A stretch of 64,000 nucleotides of DNA from Crotophaga sulcirostris (GCA_013397455.1 VYZB01000346.1:674341-738340), one strand, 5' to 3'; positions 48,591-61,548 are shown, counted from the first letter of the stretch. Notes: generated by a model not told the origin, from the letters alone. Translations and numbers: made by a program.

Positions 48591-51500
48591 GCTTCGGCAT
48601 CGATGGGTGACTGGTCTCCCTGCGTGGGATGGAGCCCCCTCTGCTCCTGTTAATGCTGATGGCAATTACCAGGCACTGCAAAGGGAGCAGGGCGTTCTAC
48701 ATCTTAGATGTAACATCAACACGAAATTTCATCACCTAGGTTTCAAGAAAAATAAACTGTGGCTGGACTTAAAAACACAGCGGTGAGGAGGAGCATGGAG
48801 AGAGCCTTTTATGAGCATTGAGGATATTTGTAGCTAAGCAACCAGCTTCAGCAGGAGGAATAAATCAAAAGTTTCAGGGCTCTGCCTGCCTGCCTTCAAG
48901 GGTCAGGAACTATATTTTCCCTCTGTTAACAAGATTGCCTCCCTTTGAAACTGCAGCCATTAGCTGCTGCTGGAGGCAGGGTATGGAGCAGCTTGTTGTG
49001 GGATACTGGGCTGGAAACAGAAATGAAAGGCCAGAGAAGATAAGCATCTCGCCAAGGGCTGTGGAGTGAGTCAGGCTTCCCAGCAGCTCACAGGAAAATG
49101 CTCTTGGAAAAGCAATGTCTAACACATAAAACACTTAAATAATATTTTTTAATTTCTCCTGTATAAGTCTTCCTAACAGCTCTTCAAGGTAGCAGACACA
49201 GGGTATGTTCCCGTGTCGCAGATGGCAAAAGCTGAGTGGCAGGCTGACTGCAGTGGTTTGTGTTTGAACAGTGTGTCCCTGTGGCTTTGCTCAGTTCACA
49301 CATTTGTACAGTTCCTGTTGCCTGGGGCACTGATCTGGGTTGCTGCCATTGCAACACCCATCCCAGGCCTATCAGATAACTACGTTTTATTTCCTACAAA
49401 GATCTGGTGCAATGTTCTTCACTGGGGTGCACCAGAAAACCTAGAAGCAAGACATTTTACTTTAAAATATGTTTTATTTAGAAAGAGGAAATTTCCCAGG
49501 AATACTAATGGGAATAGCAGCAAATCAAATCCCAGCAGTAGCTCCTCAGTGGAACTTCTTTTTTTAAATACCATCTTATAACCTCAGGGCATTTTCCATC
49601 CCTGCTTCTTCCTCCTGCTCAGTCAAGAGCTGCCTAGAAATGATGCTCCAGGCCCTGCCCTGGCAGCCTTACTGAGACGGCTCGTGTGTGCCCTCTGCGC
49701 TATGTGAAGATCCCTCTAAAGGACTTTTGAACCAAAGTGTTGGAGACCCAAGACCCTGCTAAACACACAGAGTAACACACCCTAAATCCAGGCCTTAAAC
49801 AGACTTATTCCCTGATCGAGAACCCCAGAGACCTCTTAGCCCTCATAGACACTAACGTTGGTGTTAATTATAAAGCTGTGTGTATTAAGGCCAGATCTCA
49901 TGGTATTTATTACTGTATTCCTAAACCAGATTTATTACTTTAATGAGAGGGATGAACTGAAATACAGGACAACTCGTGCGGGCTTGGACTGCCATGACCT
50001 GTCCCAGCACCGTTCTCGTTTCCGGGCAGCGCTGATCCAGAACGTGATCCCCGACAGGACTGCCCATGGCTTTTAGCACTTCATACAGCACTTTCTAGAA
50101 AGCTTCCTGCAGCACTGAGCATTTCTGTGGAGTTTAAAGTGCGTCTCAGTTTTTATGTATTCCTGCTCTTTATATGCTGATCCATTCAGAGCATCCTTTT
50201 AAAGACGATGACAAGCACATAACTTTTAGTAGGTAAGCGGCTGTTTTTTCCATCTTATTTACTGATACAGCTGTAAGCCTGGCTGATGGTGACTGGAGTT
50301 ACTCAGCTGTGAAAAGCACTTATGGATTTGAAAGCAGAGGGTGTTTCTGTCCATTAACACCAGTGTTTGCCAAAGCCCAGCAGGGTGGGGAGCCCACTTA
50401 GTCCCAGTCCCACAGCTGGGCTCCGAGAGGCGGCTTGGGCTGACAGGGAGAGATGAACTGGCTGTTGGGTGTAGTTAGGAATAACGCTATGCCAGCGTGA
50501 CAGTAAGTAGGTTTTGGGCCATTATTAATGTTAACATTCATCTAGGACGGATTTTATTTTATATATTAGAGAAACTATCACTTTTGGAAGTGATGCAAAT
50601 CCAGCTTGGAAGATGCGCCAGCTATCTTAAAAGGAAAAAAAAGCATTGGCAGGTGTGAGGGAGCTGTTCTGGAAAGAAAAGGTGCAGCCTGGGGTCAGAG
50701 AAACCTGGCGCAGTCAGAGAGATCTAAGCTTTTCTGTTTGGTGTTCTGTCTCTCCCTCCCAGCCACCGTGGGACCAGAGCACAGTTGGATCTGATCTGCT
50801 CCCACTCCCCTGTGTGCAGGAGCTGAACAGCTCTGGCTGGTTCCCAGTTACTCCCAGCTCCCAGTCCATGCAGACCATGGAACAGTGCCCTGAGGAACTG
50901 ACAGAGATTCTGAAATGCTTCCACAAATACAGATAAGTTGAAAAACAAGGACTCCCACTGTCTCCTGACCCTTCCTCTGCCTGCAGTGAACGTGCGTAGC
51001 AGTGGTGGGTGGCAGCTCCTCGCTGCTGCCTCTGCTTCACTCTCCTGGGGAAGGAATTGCACCCAGCAACAGTGAAACAGATTGAGGACACTGTATTCAA
51101 TTTAAAATTCACGTTCAAAATAGTCGTCTCAGCTTTCTTGCTACATTTGATCAGCTTTTCCCCCTTGTTTGCTGGGTAGGGTTGTGTTCTGCAGTCTCTC
51201 TCTGTGTGTCAGTACGACCAGTCCGCACGTCTCTTACTGGAGGGAAATCACGACCCAGCGCCAGCAGCTGCCAGGGCTCAAACCACTCTGCCTCATCATT
51301 TTTAAGTTGAGTAGTTTTCATATTGGCAGTGCCCCTGTGGTAACTAATGTTATTTATTCATTAATCCTTTGAACCACAGCCAAGCATGCATCGCAGTCCC
51401 AGCCCGTTGCGGCTGTGCGCTGAGCAAATCCGCACCTGAAGGACAACTCTCTGTGTGGGGAAGTGTCCGGAGCGGAGAGGGGAAAGAAGAATGCAGAATG

Positions 51501-53111
51501 GTGAGGGGTTTTTGGTCATTTCAAACAAAACACTGGGTATTCAGTTCTTTCTGAGGTGCCCCCAGCTCCTCAAAGCCTGAGCTTTTTGATGTCGCTTGGG
51601 CTGTGATGGCAGGGAGGGGAGGGCTGAGCTGGGGGCTGGCAGCAAGGAGACCACGCTGGGGTCCCAGGCAGGGCTCTTCCTCTCGATATGAGGAGAAATT
51701 GCTCTGCAGTGCTTCCTTCAGGGTGTTTTCTCCTCCTTCTTTAAGCCCTGTACATGCTTCTTTTTCACTGTTACTTTCCCCGCCCCCCCACATCACAGCC
51801 TCTTCTCTTTATTTTAATTTTTACATTTAATGAAATAGCAAGCGTAATTAAATGTTCTTTAACAAATCCCTCGGCAGGGCATCTCATAACAAAAAGCACT
51901 CTGGTTTTATTATTACTAATGCAAAGTAATGAAATGTTTGGATCCTTATCAAGCACAGTTCAGGGGGTCAATCACTGCACTTGAAAGGAACAGTTGGCTC
52001 CATCATCTGAGCAGACCTGCTCTGTGTCCTGTTTTGTTCTCCACTGCTTGTTTAGATCTTGAGACTCTGTTGTCCGGCCCGGAACACAGAACACAACACC
52101 TATGTTTGTGTGAGGTTCTGTGTGTCAGCACAGTGTGTGTGGGTGTGTTTGGGTTTCTGGTTCACTAAATACTGGGAAAGCTGAACGGGAATAATAGACT
52201 TGCAATGTCTGGGATGTCTGGCTTGACAAATGTACTGAGCTCTTCACTGAGAAAAGCAAACCAAGCCTTAAAAACATGGGAACTTGCTGAAATGTTCTCA
52301 TCAAGAGATATTTTTGCATCTTCAGTTTGAACTACAAAAAAAAAGCAACTCTGACTCAGCCAATCCCACATTTCCTGCCGAATTGGCCTGGCCAGCAGTT
52401 TCTGCACCCTGCCATCCTGTCTCCTGCTCTGTGCTTTTTGTGTTAATTATTTACAGACCACAGCTGAAGGCTGAGAAAGCGGCTGGGGCAGATGTTGGCC
52501 ACCTGGGGTTCCAACAAGGTTTCCCAAAGCCGGGACGGGTTCAGCTTCCAGAGCGATGGTTTAGACATGGAACTGTTGTCAAAATGAGGTCAACTGGGTA
52601 TCAAAATCTGTGTTTGCTGAGTATCCTGCTCTGGGGCATTTGAGCCTGGGCAAGAGTACACAGCTGTGGGCTGTGGGCGTGCAGCGGTGTGACTGCATGA
52701 GCTGGGCTCTCCTGGTGCTGTCAGTGCGGCACTGATTGAGATGGCAACCGCCTGAGTCCTTTGGGAAACCAGCATAAAGGTCAAAAGCAGCCATTGTTGG
52801 GTATTTAGAGGCTTTAGAGATAAAATTGCACATCTCTGGCAAAGAACGCCTGCAGCAGATGCAGGGAGCCAGGGAAAGTGTGTAAGGAGCTCTGGGATAG
52901 GGAGCGGAGCAGGCAGAACTGCCAGCGCTGACCGCATCCACAGATCCGTGCGTGCCACTGCTCCAGGAAAGGACAAGGAGACAATACCAAAACAAGGTGT
53001 AGGGTAAGGTAAATCGGTCCAAAGAGACCTTTGAGGCCTGGTTCATGTCTGTGGAGCTGCAGCAGAGTGTGTGTCCCCAGCACTCCTGCATCCCCCTGCG
53101 CCCTGCCTGGA
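48591..53111. other. Unique intron segment, no gene seen
   Basis: I recognise no exon, RNA gene or repeat family. A 235-codon - strand open frame at 52579-53286 begins inside antisense CR1 sequence and is not a gene. Confidence 0.55.
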
Positions 53112-53299
53112 GCAGGATGTTTGCCTGTGGGGGTGGGACACAAGTCACCCAGAGTAGTGGCTGCCCCATCTCTAGAGTTGTTGAAGGCCAGGTTGGATAA
53201 GGCTTTGAGCCCCCTGATCCATTGGGAGGTGTCCCTGCCCACAGCACGGGGTGGAACTGGATGAAGTCCTTTCTAACCCAAACCATTCTATGATTCTAC
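53112..53299 (+). mobile_element. CR1 LINE 3' end, ATTCTATG-tail subtype
   Basis: It runs from AGGATGTTTGCCTGTGGGGG through GAAGGCCAGGTTGGATAAGG and GATCCATTGGGAGGTGTCCC to the tail CATTCTATGATTCTACA. It lies directly upstream of another CR1 in the same orientation. Confidence 0.93.
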
Positions 53300-53305
53300 A
53301 ATTGG

Positions 53306-53753
53306 GGTGATTCTGAGAAGATGGTGAAGGGTTTGGAGCACAAGCCCTGTGAGGAGCGACTGAGGGAGCTGGGGCTGTTTAGCCTGGAGAAGAGGAGGCT
53401 CAGGGGAGACCTTATTGCTCTCTACAACTGCCTAAAAGGAGGTTGTAGTCAGGCAGTGGTTGGTCTCTTCTCTCAGGTGACCAGGGACAGAACAAGAGGA
53501 CATGGACTCAAGCTTCATCAGGGGAGGTTTAGGCTTTATATTAGGAAAAAATTTTTCCCTGAAAGGGTGATTGGCCCTTGGAATGTGCTGTCTGGGGAGG
53601 TGGTGGAGTCACCAACCCTGGAGGTGTTTAAGAGGAGACTGGATGAGGCACTCAGTGCCATGGTTTAGATGATGGGTTGGTGTTGGTGTTGGGTTACAGG
53701 TTGGACTCGATGATCTCAAAGGTCCTTTCCAACCTTGTAATACTGTGATACTG
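53306..53753 (+). mobile_element. CR1 LINE 3' fragment with open ORF2 C-terminus (ATACTGTG tail)
   Basis: This is about 450 bp of CR1 beginning GGTGATTCTGAGAAGATGGT and ending TTGTAATACTGTGATACTG. From ATG at 53321 to the stop at 53668 the frame is open for 115 codons and reads as the ORF2 C-terminal tail: [16 protein letters not shown], then [15 protein letters not shown], then [13 protein letters not shown], then FKRRLDEAL. That matches the conserved end of CR1 reverse-transcriptase polyprotein. The catalytic reverse transcriptase and endonuclease are absent, so the copy is dead. The uninterrupted frame suggests a younger insertion than its neighbours. Confidence 0.93.
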
Positions 53754-55884
53754 AGGCAGTGGAAAAGTTCAGCTGGAAGGAGGAGTGCAGAGGGCTCAGA
53801 CTTGTTAATCTGTGTGTGGTCAGCTGAAACATACCTTTCTTCTGATCATCCTTCACCCCATCTTTGATCTGGGCCGTACTTTTTCCTGGAAGACCTCCAG
53901 CATTCTCTCTGTAGCTATGAAGCTCCCCTTCTTTTCCCTTATGCAGGCCACATCCCTCACATTTAAGACAGAATCTGCAATGATGAGAGGGTGTTGCTGT
54001 GTATGAAGTGATTTCTGGATAAACATGTTGGACTCCTTCAGATGTTCTCGATCTCTTTGTTCCTAGAACCAGCACCGAACAGGCAGCAGCAGCGCAGGCT
54101 CCCACATTCATCTCATAGTTTGACTTAGTGCCGTGTGGAAAATCATCCCCATAAAGGGTTCAAGCTGTGCTTTGGGTACAGATGTCCAATAAAATGAGAA
54201 CTTTTGGCGACCCTCATTTCTAGACTGACATGTCAGACAGATTCACACGCCAGAAGCACGCTGAGAAGGAAAGACTGGGTTGGGAGGGATGCCAAGAGCC
54301 ACGATGCATTTGTACAGCTTCGGAGCAGCAGCTTGGCCATCTCTGGCTGAGACAGCTGGGTGATGGAGAGAACCCCAAGGTAGCCAGACAATGGTGTTGC
54401 TTTTAAAAAGGACAACAAAAAAAGCGTTGCACCCTGCTCCTTCTCAGGAGGCTTGGAAGCAAAGAGAAAAGGCTTCTTTCTGTAGAGGTGAACAGTCTCT
54501 TCTCCTTCCTCCGGCAGCAGAAGGCTGACACCAGACATGGAGCTGTGAGATGATTCATAAAAAAACTAATTTATAATTTGCCAGAATATAATCCTATTTG
54601 ATCAGTGTTATTCAGTTCCCCTTTCTTTTAAAATTCAGTGCACTTAACTGTTCTACGAGGGTTTATGAATGTTTAAAAATTGCTTTGTGGTCCCTAAAGT
54701 AATTTGACAAGTCTGACAGCTATTGATTAAAAACCTGAAATTATTCAGACTGTGGGATGACTTGGGGGATTAGATAGAAAGTTTTTTCAAATGCAAAAGG
54801 AAATAAGGTGTTGGAAAGTAAATATGGTCTTGAATATTTCTGAAAAATCCATTACAACTGTGAAATTAAATTGAAATGAGATACTTGGTGTGGAGATGGA
54901 GGAACTAAATGCTGGCTTTACTGTTTAGGCAAGGGGTAGAACTCACCATCCTGGGTCCGACAGCTGTTCCCCTGGAAGGCACAGGTGTTGGCGCTCCAGC
55001 AGGGCTCCCAGAGAGCCTTGAGGAGCCCTGGGCAGCTCCTCCCATGCTGCCACTGTCACTGGATGCCAAGCAAGGTCAGTGGGCAGCTGTGGGGCTGACG
55101 AGAACGCGGCTCTTTCTGTTCCGTACGTGTGTTCCTGTCTGACTGTGGGACAGATGGGAGCTCCTCGAGCCTCGAATGTAATGACCACAACCTCCTGGGT
55201 GTCCCTCATTTGCACTCCACAAGCAAGGGCTGCTGTGGCTGGTGGGAACAGCTATTACATGGATACCTCTGTCTCAACTTGTCCCTCTTCACCAGCTCTC
55301 CAGGAAGGATATCCAAGTACTGACTGTACATCTCTGTACGTGCCAAGGAAACTCTCCAAGGAAATGGTTAGACCAGACCAGCCATTTCCATATGACCAGG
55401 AGGAATCTCTCTATTCAGCAGATCCAGACCTGTTCTGTTCTGACAACCATGCCTTAGAATATCCTCCATAAATGTATTTTCTCTGTTTTAACATCATTGA
55501 GGTTTTCTCCTCCATTCTTCTTCATTCTGGAAGGCTAATTTCAAATTTCACTTCTCTCATGATTAAAAACCCTCTTCTGATTTTCAAGCCTAAATCTATT
55601 CACAGCCAGCTTTTAGCCACTTGTTTCCCCAGTGCTGCCCTGTAGCTTGAGTAGCTCTTGTCCTTCTCCTGTACTTGCTTTGAAGTACGTATGGTTCTCA
55701 CACCTCTCAGTCTTTTCTTTGCAGACTGAACGAGCTGAGCATCACAGCGCACCAGCATCAAGGCACGTATGACCCTGCAGGTGACATAACCCCTGCCACT
55801 CTCTCAGTCGAGTCTCATGTCAGTCCCACGGGGCAGAGGTGGGCACTTCCCCAGCTTGGCTGCTGCCCTCAGCGTTCAGCCTTG
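53754..55884. other. Unique intron segment
   Basis: No exon is recognised. An AT-rich motif-dense block lies at 54550-54870. A 130-codon open frame at 55079-55471 has no family resemblance. Confidence 0.55.
54550..54870. promoter_or_regulatory. Candidate AT-rich conserved-type element
   Basis: It contains ACTAATTTATAATTTGCC, ATTTGATCAGTGTTATTC, TTTATGAATGTTTAAAAATT, GCTTTGTGGTCC (RUNX-like TGTGGT), TAATTTGACAAGTC, CTGACAGCTATTGATTAAAA and GAAATTATTCAGAC. Unique, AT-rich and non-coding. Enhancer role inferred. Confidence 0.32.
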
Positions 55885-56060
55885 TCATAGAATCACAGAA
55901 TGGTTTGGGTTGGAAGGGACCTCAAAGCCCATCCAGTTCCAACCCTCCTGGGACTCCTCCCACTGGATCAGGGTGCTCAAGGACCCATCAAATCTGGCCT
56001 TGAACACCTCCAGGGATGGGGCAGCCATGGCTTCTTTGGGCAACCTGTGCCAGTGCTAGT
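55885..56060 (-). mobile_element. CR1 LINE 3' end, short copy
   Basis: On the + strand: TCATAGAATCACAGAATGG, GGTTGGAAGGGACCTCAAAG, CCCACTGGATCAGGGTGCTC, TTGAACACCTCCAGGGATGG, CAACCTGTGCCAGTGCTAGT. The TGCCATGGGCAGGGACACC block is partly deleted. Confidence 0.94.
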
Positions 56061-58813
56061 CAAACCACTCTGCAAGTCTGAGTTGGATGATCCATAGCCA
56101 AACATCTCCAAGACTGGAGAAGTCACTTACCCCATCTTCATCCCTGCTGGGAATGAGGGCAGGCACCAATGTAGCAGTTGGGTTTGTGGGGCAGAAACAA
56201 GTTCATCTGCCGCATGTGTTGTGGGAGAACCCAGGGAGAACATGCTGCTGGGCACAGAAACCCCTGTGCACCCTTCTTTAAACACCAAAACTGTGGTTAT
56301 CGTGTCTGTACCCGAGAAAAACGTCTGGCTGCTCGTTTTCAGCACTGTTGTCAGGGCACACGTGTCAGCTCAGGTGGAAGGAATCCAAATATCTGTGTCT
56401 GTAGGCTGGCACACAGCATCTGGTCAGCTTTGCAGGGTGTGCCTGCCCAGCCAGGTAGTGCACAAAGACCTGGTTGTGCTTTTGATGGCGTTATCTGTGC
56501 TGGTGTTTAACTGGATAATCGAGGGCTGTTGGTGTTGGTTAAATTCTTGAGTGATTCTGTCCACATAGATAACAAAGTGTTTGTTACGGTGATTCAGTTC
56601 CCAGGATGAACAGTAGATCTGTGGATGTGGAGATACTAAATAAGCAGATCATGGTGAGCTTCCTTGCCCTGTTCTCTCAGCAGGACACTGTGCAGCCTGT
56701 GCTCATCTCCTGTAATTCTCCTCTCACTGGGATCGGTGTAAACCACACGTTCAGAAGCCTTGCTCGAGTCTGCAGGGTACGACACCAAGCTTGTACGTGG
56801 TGTCACCAGGCTGTGCATGGTATTTTAAACCCCTCTGCTATATCTGGCCGTCAGTTATATTTCAGTGACAATATTAAGCTTTAAGAAGATGAGTGGAAAG
56901 AAAGGAGACCTTCAAATTTAGGTACTGCTGGAAACTACTAGGCAGCACATCGCTGTCATTCTGCAGCAGAGAGGGATTATCCATAAACCCTGCCCCTGCA
57001 GAGTGAGGGACAGCAGTAACGCTGACCCTGGGTGCACTTTGAACTTCACTACCTCTGATTAATTAAGTTTTTCCTTCCTGAGCCTGATTTAGTTCTTATG
57101 CTCAGAATGAAGGATTTAAGTTAAGAAACTGTTGAGAAATTGAAGGACAGCTCTCATCCCCTCTTTCTCATCTCATCCCCTTCCCTGCACACGCACACAC
57201 ACGTGGGTCGGAGAGGGCTTGGTGAGGCTGCAGAAAAATCCATCTCAAGAAGACATTCCTGTCCCAGAATTCCTGTCATTCCTCCTGCACTTGCACTGCT
57301 TTCCCTGTGTGTTTTCATTCCTGTCAAGCTCGAAATGTCAGTGGAACATGGCAACCCCTTGGCTAACACTGGCCATAGGGTCTCTGGGCAGCAAGGGAGG
57401 TGTAACAGCGATTCTGGATTTATATGGGAAGTGGGGAGATGTCTGCAGAGAATCCTTCGTTCATTCGTCTGCGTTCATTCGTTTAACGGCTGAGCTTTGG
57501 GAATGTTTGAAATGCACCCGTGGCAGAACCGGGCAGCTCCTGCAGCTCCTGCCCCTGCGCTGGGGAACGCAGAGCCATGAGAGCACTCTACAACTTCAGA
57601 CATCTGCAGGATTATTTCCACTCTGCAGTGCTCAGGGCAGTGACAAAAGCCACTGCTGCGACAGACCAACAGTGCCCTTGCAGGGTCTGTTACGGTGTGT
57701 TTAGTGACAAGGAGAAGAGCAAATAGGAGGCAGAATGGCTCAATTTCTATTTCTCTCTGCTTCTTTGGTATTTGGTGGCCACGATAGATTTGTTTTGTTT
57801 TAGAAGAAGTCAAAGTTGAGGATTTGTTTGTTCCTGTCAGCCAATTGAATCTGCTCATGTCCTGGAAAGCCGCTGAAGCACCACATTCCTGATGTGGTGG
57901 CTGTGGCTGGTGGGCTCTGTCAGTGCTGGTGCTGGATCCCTGTGAGCGCTGCAGGGCTGAGAGGGGAGGGGTTTTACGCGTGTAGTCAGAGCTGAAAAAA
58001 CTTACCAGAAATGATTCTGCCAATCCCTTAATTAGAATTCTTTAACCCACTTTTTGGAGGAGAAACAATTGTTTAGAGTAATGAGAGTATGTTTTGATGG
58101 AAGGATGTGCAATAACCTGCCCCAAATCCGCTCTGCTGCATTGTGCCCAACACACTTATTTCTCTCTATTTGTTCATATTCAAAGCATAAATAATTTAGC
58201 ATTTTGTTTCTCTCTGTGAATGCGAGAAGCACACTTGCTGATTTCAGATCAGATGGAACCGTGATGTTTATTACTCTGATGTTGGGGAATGATTGTTGCA
58301 TATTTAATATCGGCATAAATAAAAGTCCTGTAGCTGTGTTCCCACTTGTGGCTCCTCCTAACGCCTCTGATCTGCAGGACTCAAAGCTTTTCTCTGATGA
58401 AAGCAGAGCTTTTGCTCGCCCCCAGTGACACAGGGCATGAGTGGCAACTGCATTTCCAGCGTGCCCTGCCTGGCTGGCATCTGCCAGCGTCTCCACGCAG
58501 CGCTCAGCCCCGCCTGCCCAAGCCAAATCATTTCTCTCACGCAGAAAGGCTCAGCGACTTGCACCGTGTGACAAAGCAAACAGCACAAGTAAAACAAACC
58601 TCATTAAAATAGAGTGGCTGAATGATAAGGCGAATGTTTAACATACCTTTTAAGAGCAGTATTTATTTTCTTTCTTTTATCTTCATAATGCCCTTAAAAA
58701 CTGCCTGAAAGTATTTTACAGTGATTGCCGAAGTAGCTGAAGTTTTTAGCATCCTTACAACGGGCATTGAGCATCTCTGGTTTTAGTACGTTTGTTAAAA
58801 AAGTGTGGGGGGA
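56061..58813. other. Unique intron segment
   Basis: No exon or repeat family is recognised. A (CA)-rich patch lies near 57189-57202. Open frames on both strands near 57.5 kb overlap each other and resemble nothing known. Confidence 0.55.
58160..58345. promoter_or_regulatory. Candidate non-coding regulatory element
   Basis: Motifs: GCATAAATAATTTAGCATTT, TTTCAGATCAGATGG, GTGATGTTTATTACTC (FOX-like), GGGAATGATTGTTGCATATT (SOX-like with ATTGTTGCAT), TTTAATATCGGCATAAATAA. Unique AT-rich sequence next to GC-richer DNA. Inferred. Confidence 0.3.
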
Positions 58814-59345
58814 AATCATAGAACCATCATGGAATCATGGAATGGGTTGGGTTGGAAGGGACCTCAAAGCCCATCCAGTCCCACCCCCTGCCATGGGCAG
58901 GGACACTTCCCTCTGGATCAGGGTGCTCCAAGCCCCATCCAGCCTGGTCTTGAACACCTCCAGGGAAGGGGCAGCCACCACTGCTCTGGGCAACCTGGGC
59001 CAGGGCCTCCCCACCCTCACAGGAAATCATTTCTTCCTAAGATCTCATCTCAATCTCCCCTTTTTCAGCTGAAAACTGTTCCCCTCATCCTGATCAAGAG
59101 CCCCTCCCCATCTTTCCTGGAGCCCCTTTCAGTACTGGGAGGCTGCTCTAAGGTCTCTCCAGAGCCTTTTCTTCTCCAGGCTGAACAACCCCAACTCTCT
59201 TAGCCTTTCCTCATAGCAGAGGTTCTCCAGCCCTTGGATTATCTTTTTGGCCTCCTCTGGCCCCATTCCAACAGTTCAATATCCTTCTTATGTTGACGAT
59301 TCCAGAACTGGACACAGTACTGCAGGTGGGGTCTTATGAGTGGGT
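58814..59345 (-). mobile_element. CR1 LINE 3' fragment, longest copy in the window
   Basis: On the + strand it begins AATCATAGAACCATCATGG, then TGCCATGGGCAGGGACACTT, TTGAACACCTCCAGGGAAGG, ATCTCATCTCAATCTCCCCT, TCAGTACTGGGAGGCTGCTC, TCTTCTCCAGGCTGAACAAC, GGCCTCCTCTGGCCCCATTC, and ends near ACACAGTACTGCAGGTGGGG and TCTTATGAGTGGG. It is well preserved over about 530 bp and 5'-truncated. Confidence 0.97.
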
Positions 59346-60244
59346 GAGCATCAGGGCGATGCCTGTTATTCCTATTTATAATTCCAATGTCTTCAAAGTG
59401 TGGCACGGTATTAAAGCATTCTGTGGTGCTGGGTGCAGGTGTTCTCTACACAGCAGCAGTTCTGCAGTGCTTGGTCTGCTCTCGGCTGTGGATGGGTGCT
59501 GGGTTTTGCTCACATGCCCTGCTGAACTCTTGTTTGTCACCCAGTGCTGTTTTCCATTTTCTCCTCTAAAATTCACTGGCATGGAGAGAAATTCTTGTAC
59601 ATTTTACCTAAGACACTTGCCAGAATAAAGGGAGCAAGGCGCTGCTTGGCAATGGTGAAAAGAAAAGGAGAAAGAGAGAGCTTTGTCCATGAGCTGTTTG
59701 CAAGCCAAGACAGCCCCTCTAGGTCACATTCTTGTTCTCTCAGCCTTGGCAGAGTTTGCCTCTTTTTAATGGAGTCCAGTGTTCCCAGTGTTTCCAAACT
59801 TGTTTAGTGTTTGCAGCAAGCTGGGATGGTCTCTGAGAAACAGTTTGTCTGGATCTGATTTAGAGCAAGGCAGCGTCATCGTGTTGGAAGCAGGAAAGTG
59901 GTTCTCCAGCCCTGTGAATGTGAAGGGATGGATGCTGCTTCGCCTGCACTCAGGAGGCTGAGTGCTCAGAGGGTCCATGCCAGTGGCTCAGGGTGGATTG
60001 GCCATGTGCTTCTTGGGTGACTCTCCCAGTTGTTCCCATTTACGGTGCTCGGATTGGCACCACAGAGCAGGCTCAGTGCCTGGAGCACTTTTGGCAAGGG
60101 CTGAACCCACTGGTGTGTGCTGGGAGGAGTGTGACAGTGCTCCAGCTGCCTCCTTCCCTGGACTCCTGGCCTCAGCACCAAAGCTTCCTCCTTAAAATCT
60201 GCTCCTGTTGTCCCGACCTGCTGCAAATGTGGTCACAGCCCAAA

Positions 60245-60333
60245 CACGGCGTCGCTGGGTAAGGGAACCGTGCGGAGGTGGAGGACCCGCTCGTCCGACC
60301 ATGAGGACTCCGCTGACGCCAGGAACACCGGGC
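60245..60333. other. CpG-rich patch followed by a 152-codon open frame
   Basis: Eleven CG dinucleotides lie in about 90 bases within ordinary CG-poor intron. The patch also contains GCTGGGTAAGG, a possible donor, and ATG at 60301 in a fair context (A at -3). That frame runs to 60759 (152 codons, starting MRTPLTPGTPGSVKQMW) and resembles nothing I know. It could be a small regulatory islet or a remnant of inserted sequence; the frame may be chance. Confidence 0.3.
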
Positions 60334-61548
60334 AGTGTTAAACAGATGTGGATCGGAACTGGTTCAAACCCCTTCCTTTGCTGGAACACAGCCTTTTTGC
60401 TTGCTTTGTATTCTAAAAGCACAGTTAATAACTATTTTTGTCCCTATTCTCATCTCTCACGTACACATGAAGTCTCTGTTGATGTTCAGCTTGACAAGCC
60501 AGGCTGCCGTTACGATGCCAAAAATCTCAAAACTGTCATGGAGCGAGACAAGGATAAAGGGGAAAAAACAACTCAGATAAAAGGGCTGTGGACTCAGAAA
60601 TGCTGCATGTGGCACACTTCCCAGCCCTCAGAGAGACTTATTAATTTACGTCATGGAAGTCTTTATGGTGCACAACTCAAGAGGCTTTCTGGCTCCGCTT
60701 GGGATCTCATTGGATTGATGAAGAAGCTGCTTTCACGCTTCTGCAGGCAAAGGCATTGAAAAGCATTTTTGTTTCTTAAAGTGTATAAGGGAATAAAGTG
60801 TCTAAGGGATGGGCCAAGGGGAGCCCCGTGTCGACGGCGCGGGAAGGCTGTGCTCACAAACTGCACATCACCCTAATGCAGGGAGTCTGGCATTTATCAC
60901 CTTTTTCCAAACAATTGCATTCAGACCTAGATTTAACACTCAGTCCCTCACTGCCTCCTCCTTGGCGCTTTCTATCCGAGCAGGAGGATGATCTGGGTTA
61001 GGCATGGCCTGACGTAGCGTCACAGGCAGCATTGGAACACGCGGTTGGGTTTCCTCCCCAAGCTCCTTTCCAGCTCTGCTTTCCTTTTGTCAGGACAATT
61101 ACATTACATTAAAATAAAACCAGAAGGGGAGTAAAATGATTCATCTTTGCAAGCAGCTTTGCTAAAGAGCGTCATTAATTCAACACCAGCAGGAATGTGT
61201 CTGCTGAGGAACATGTGCTTTGTCCAAGGGGCCAGACTGCTCAAAGCTGCGTCCTTTTCCACCTGGAGGGCTCCGTGTATCCCTGTGCTGGTGACCAGTG
61301 GTTGTGACCGGGACCAACACATCAGAGTTTGTTCTGGCACTGTCATCCCTTGGGATCCACCAGATCAGGGCGGACAGACACAGGAACAGGATGAGGCCTC
61401 AGCTCTCCCTCCTCAAGGCAAACCCATCGGAGCAGGTCTGTGAGGGAACCGGTGTGGGGATCCTGGGCTGCTGCTGCCAGCCCGAACTCAAACCGCCTGC
61501 TGCCCAGGGATGGGGGGAATGCATCCCACCAGCTCTAATATCTTTATT

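Noticed and set aside
52579..53286. 235-codon - strand open frame
   Set aside because: Its start lies in antisense CR1 sequence, and the rest has no family resemblance. It is antisense to the repeat.
60361..60372. GGTTCAAACCCC, resembling a tRNA B-box
   Set aside because: The flanking five bases on each side do not pair into a T-stem, and no A-box or acceptor stem is found at the right distance.
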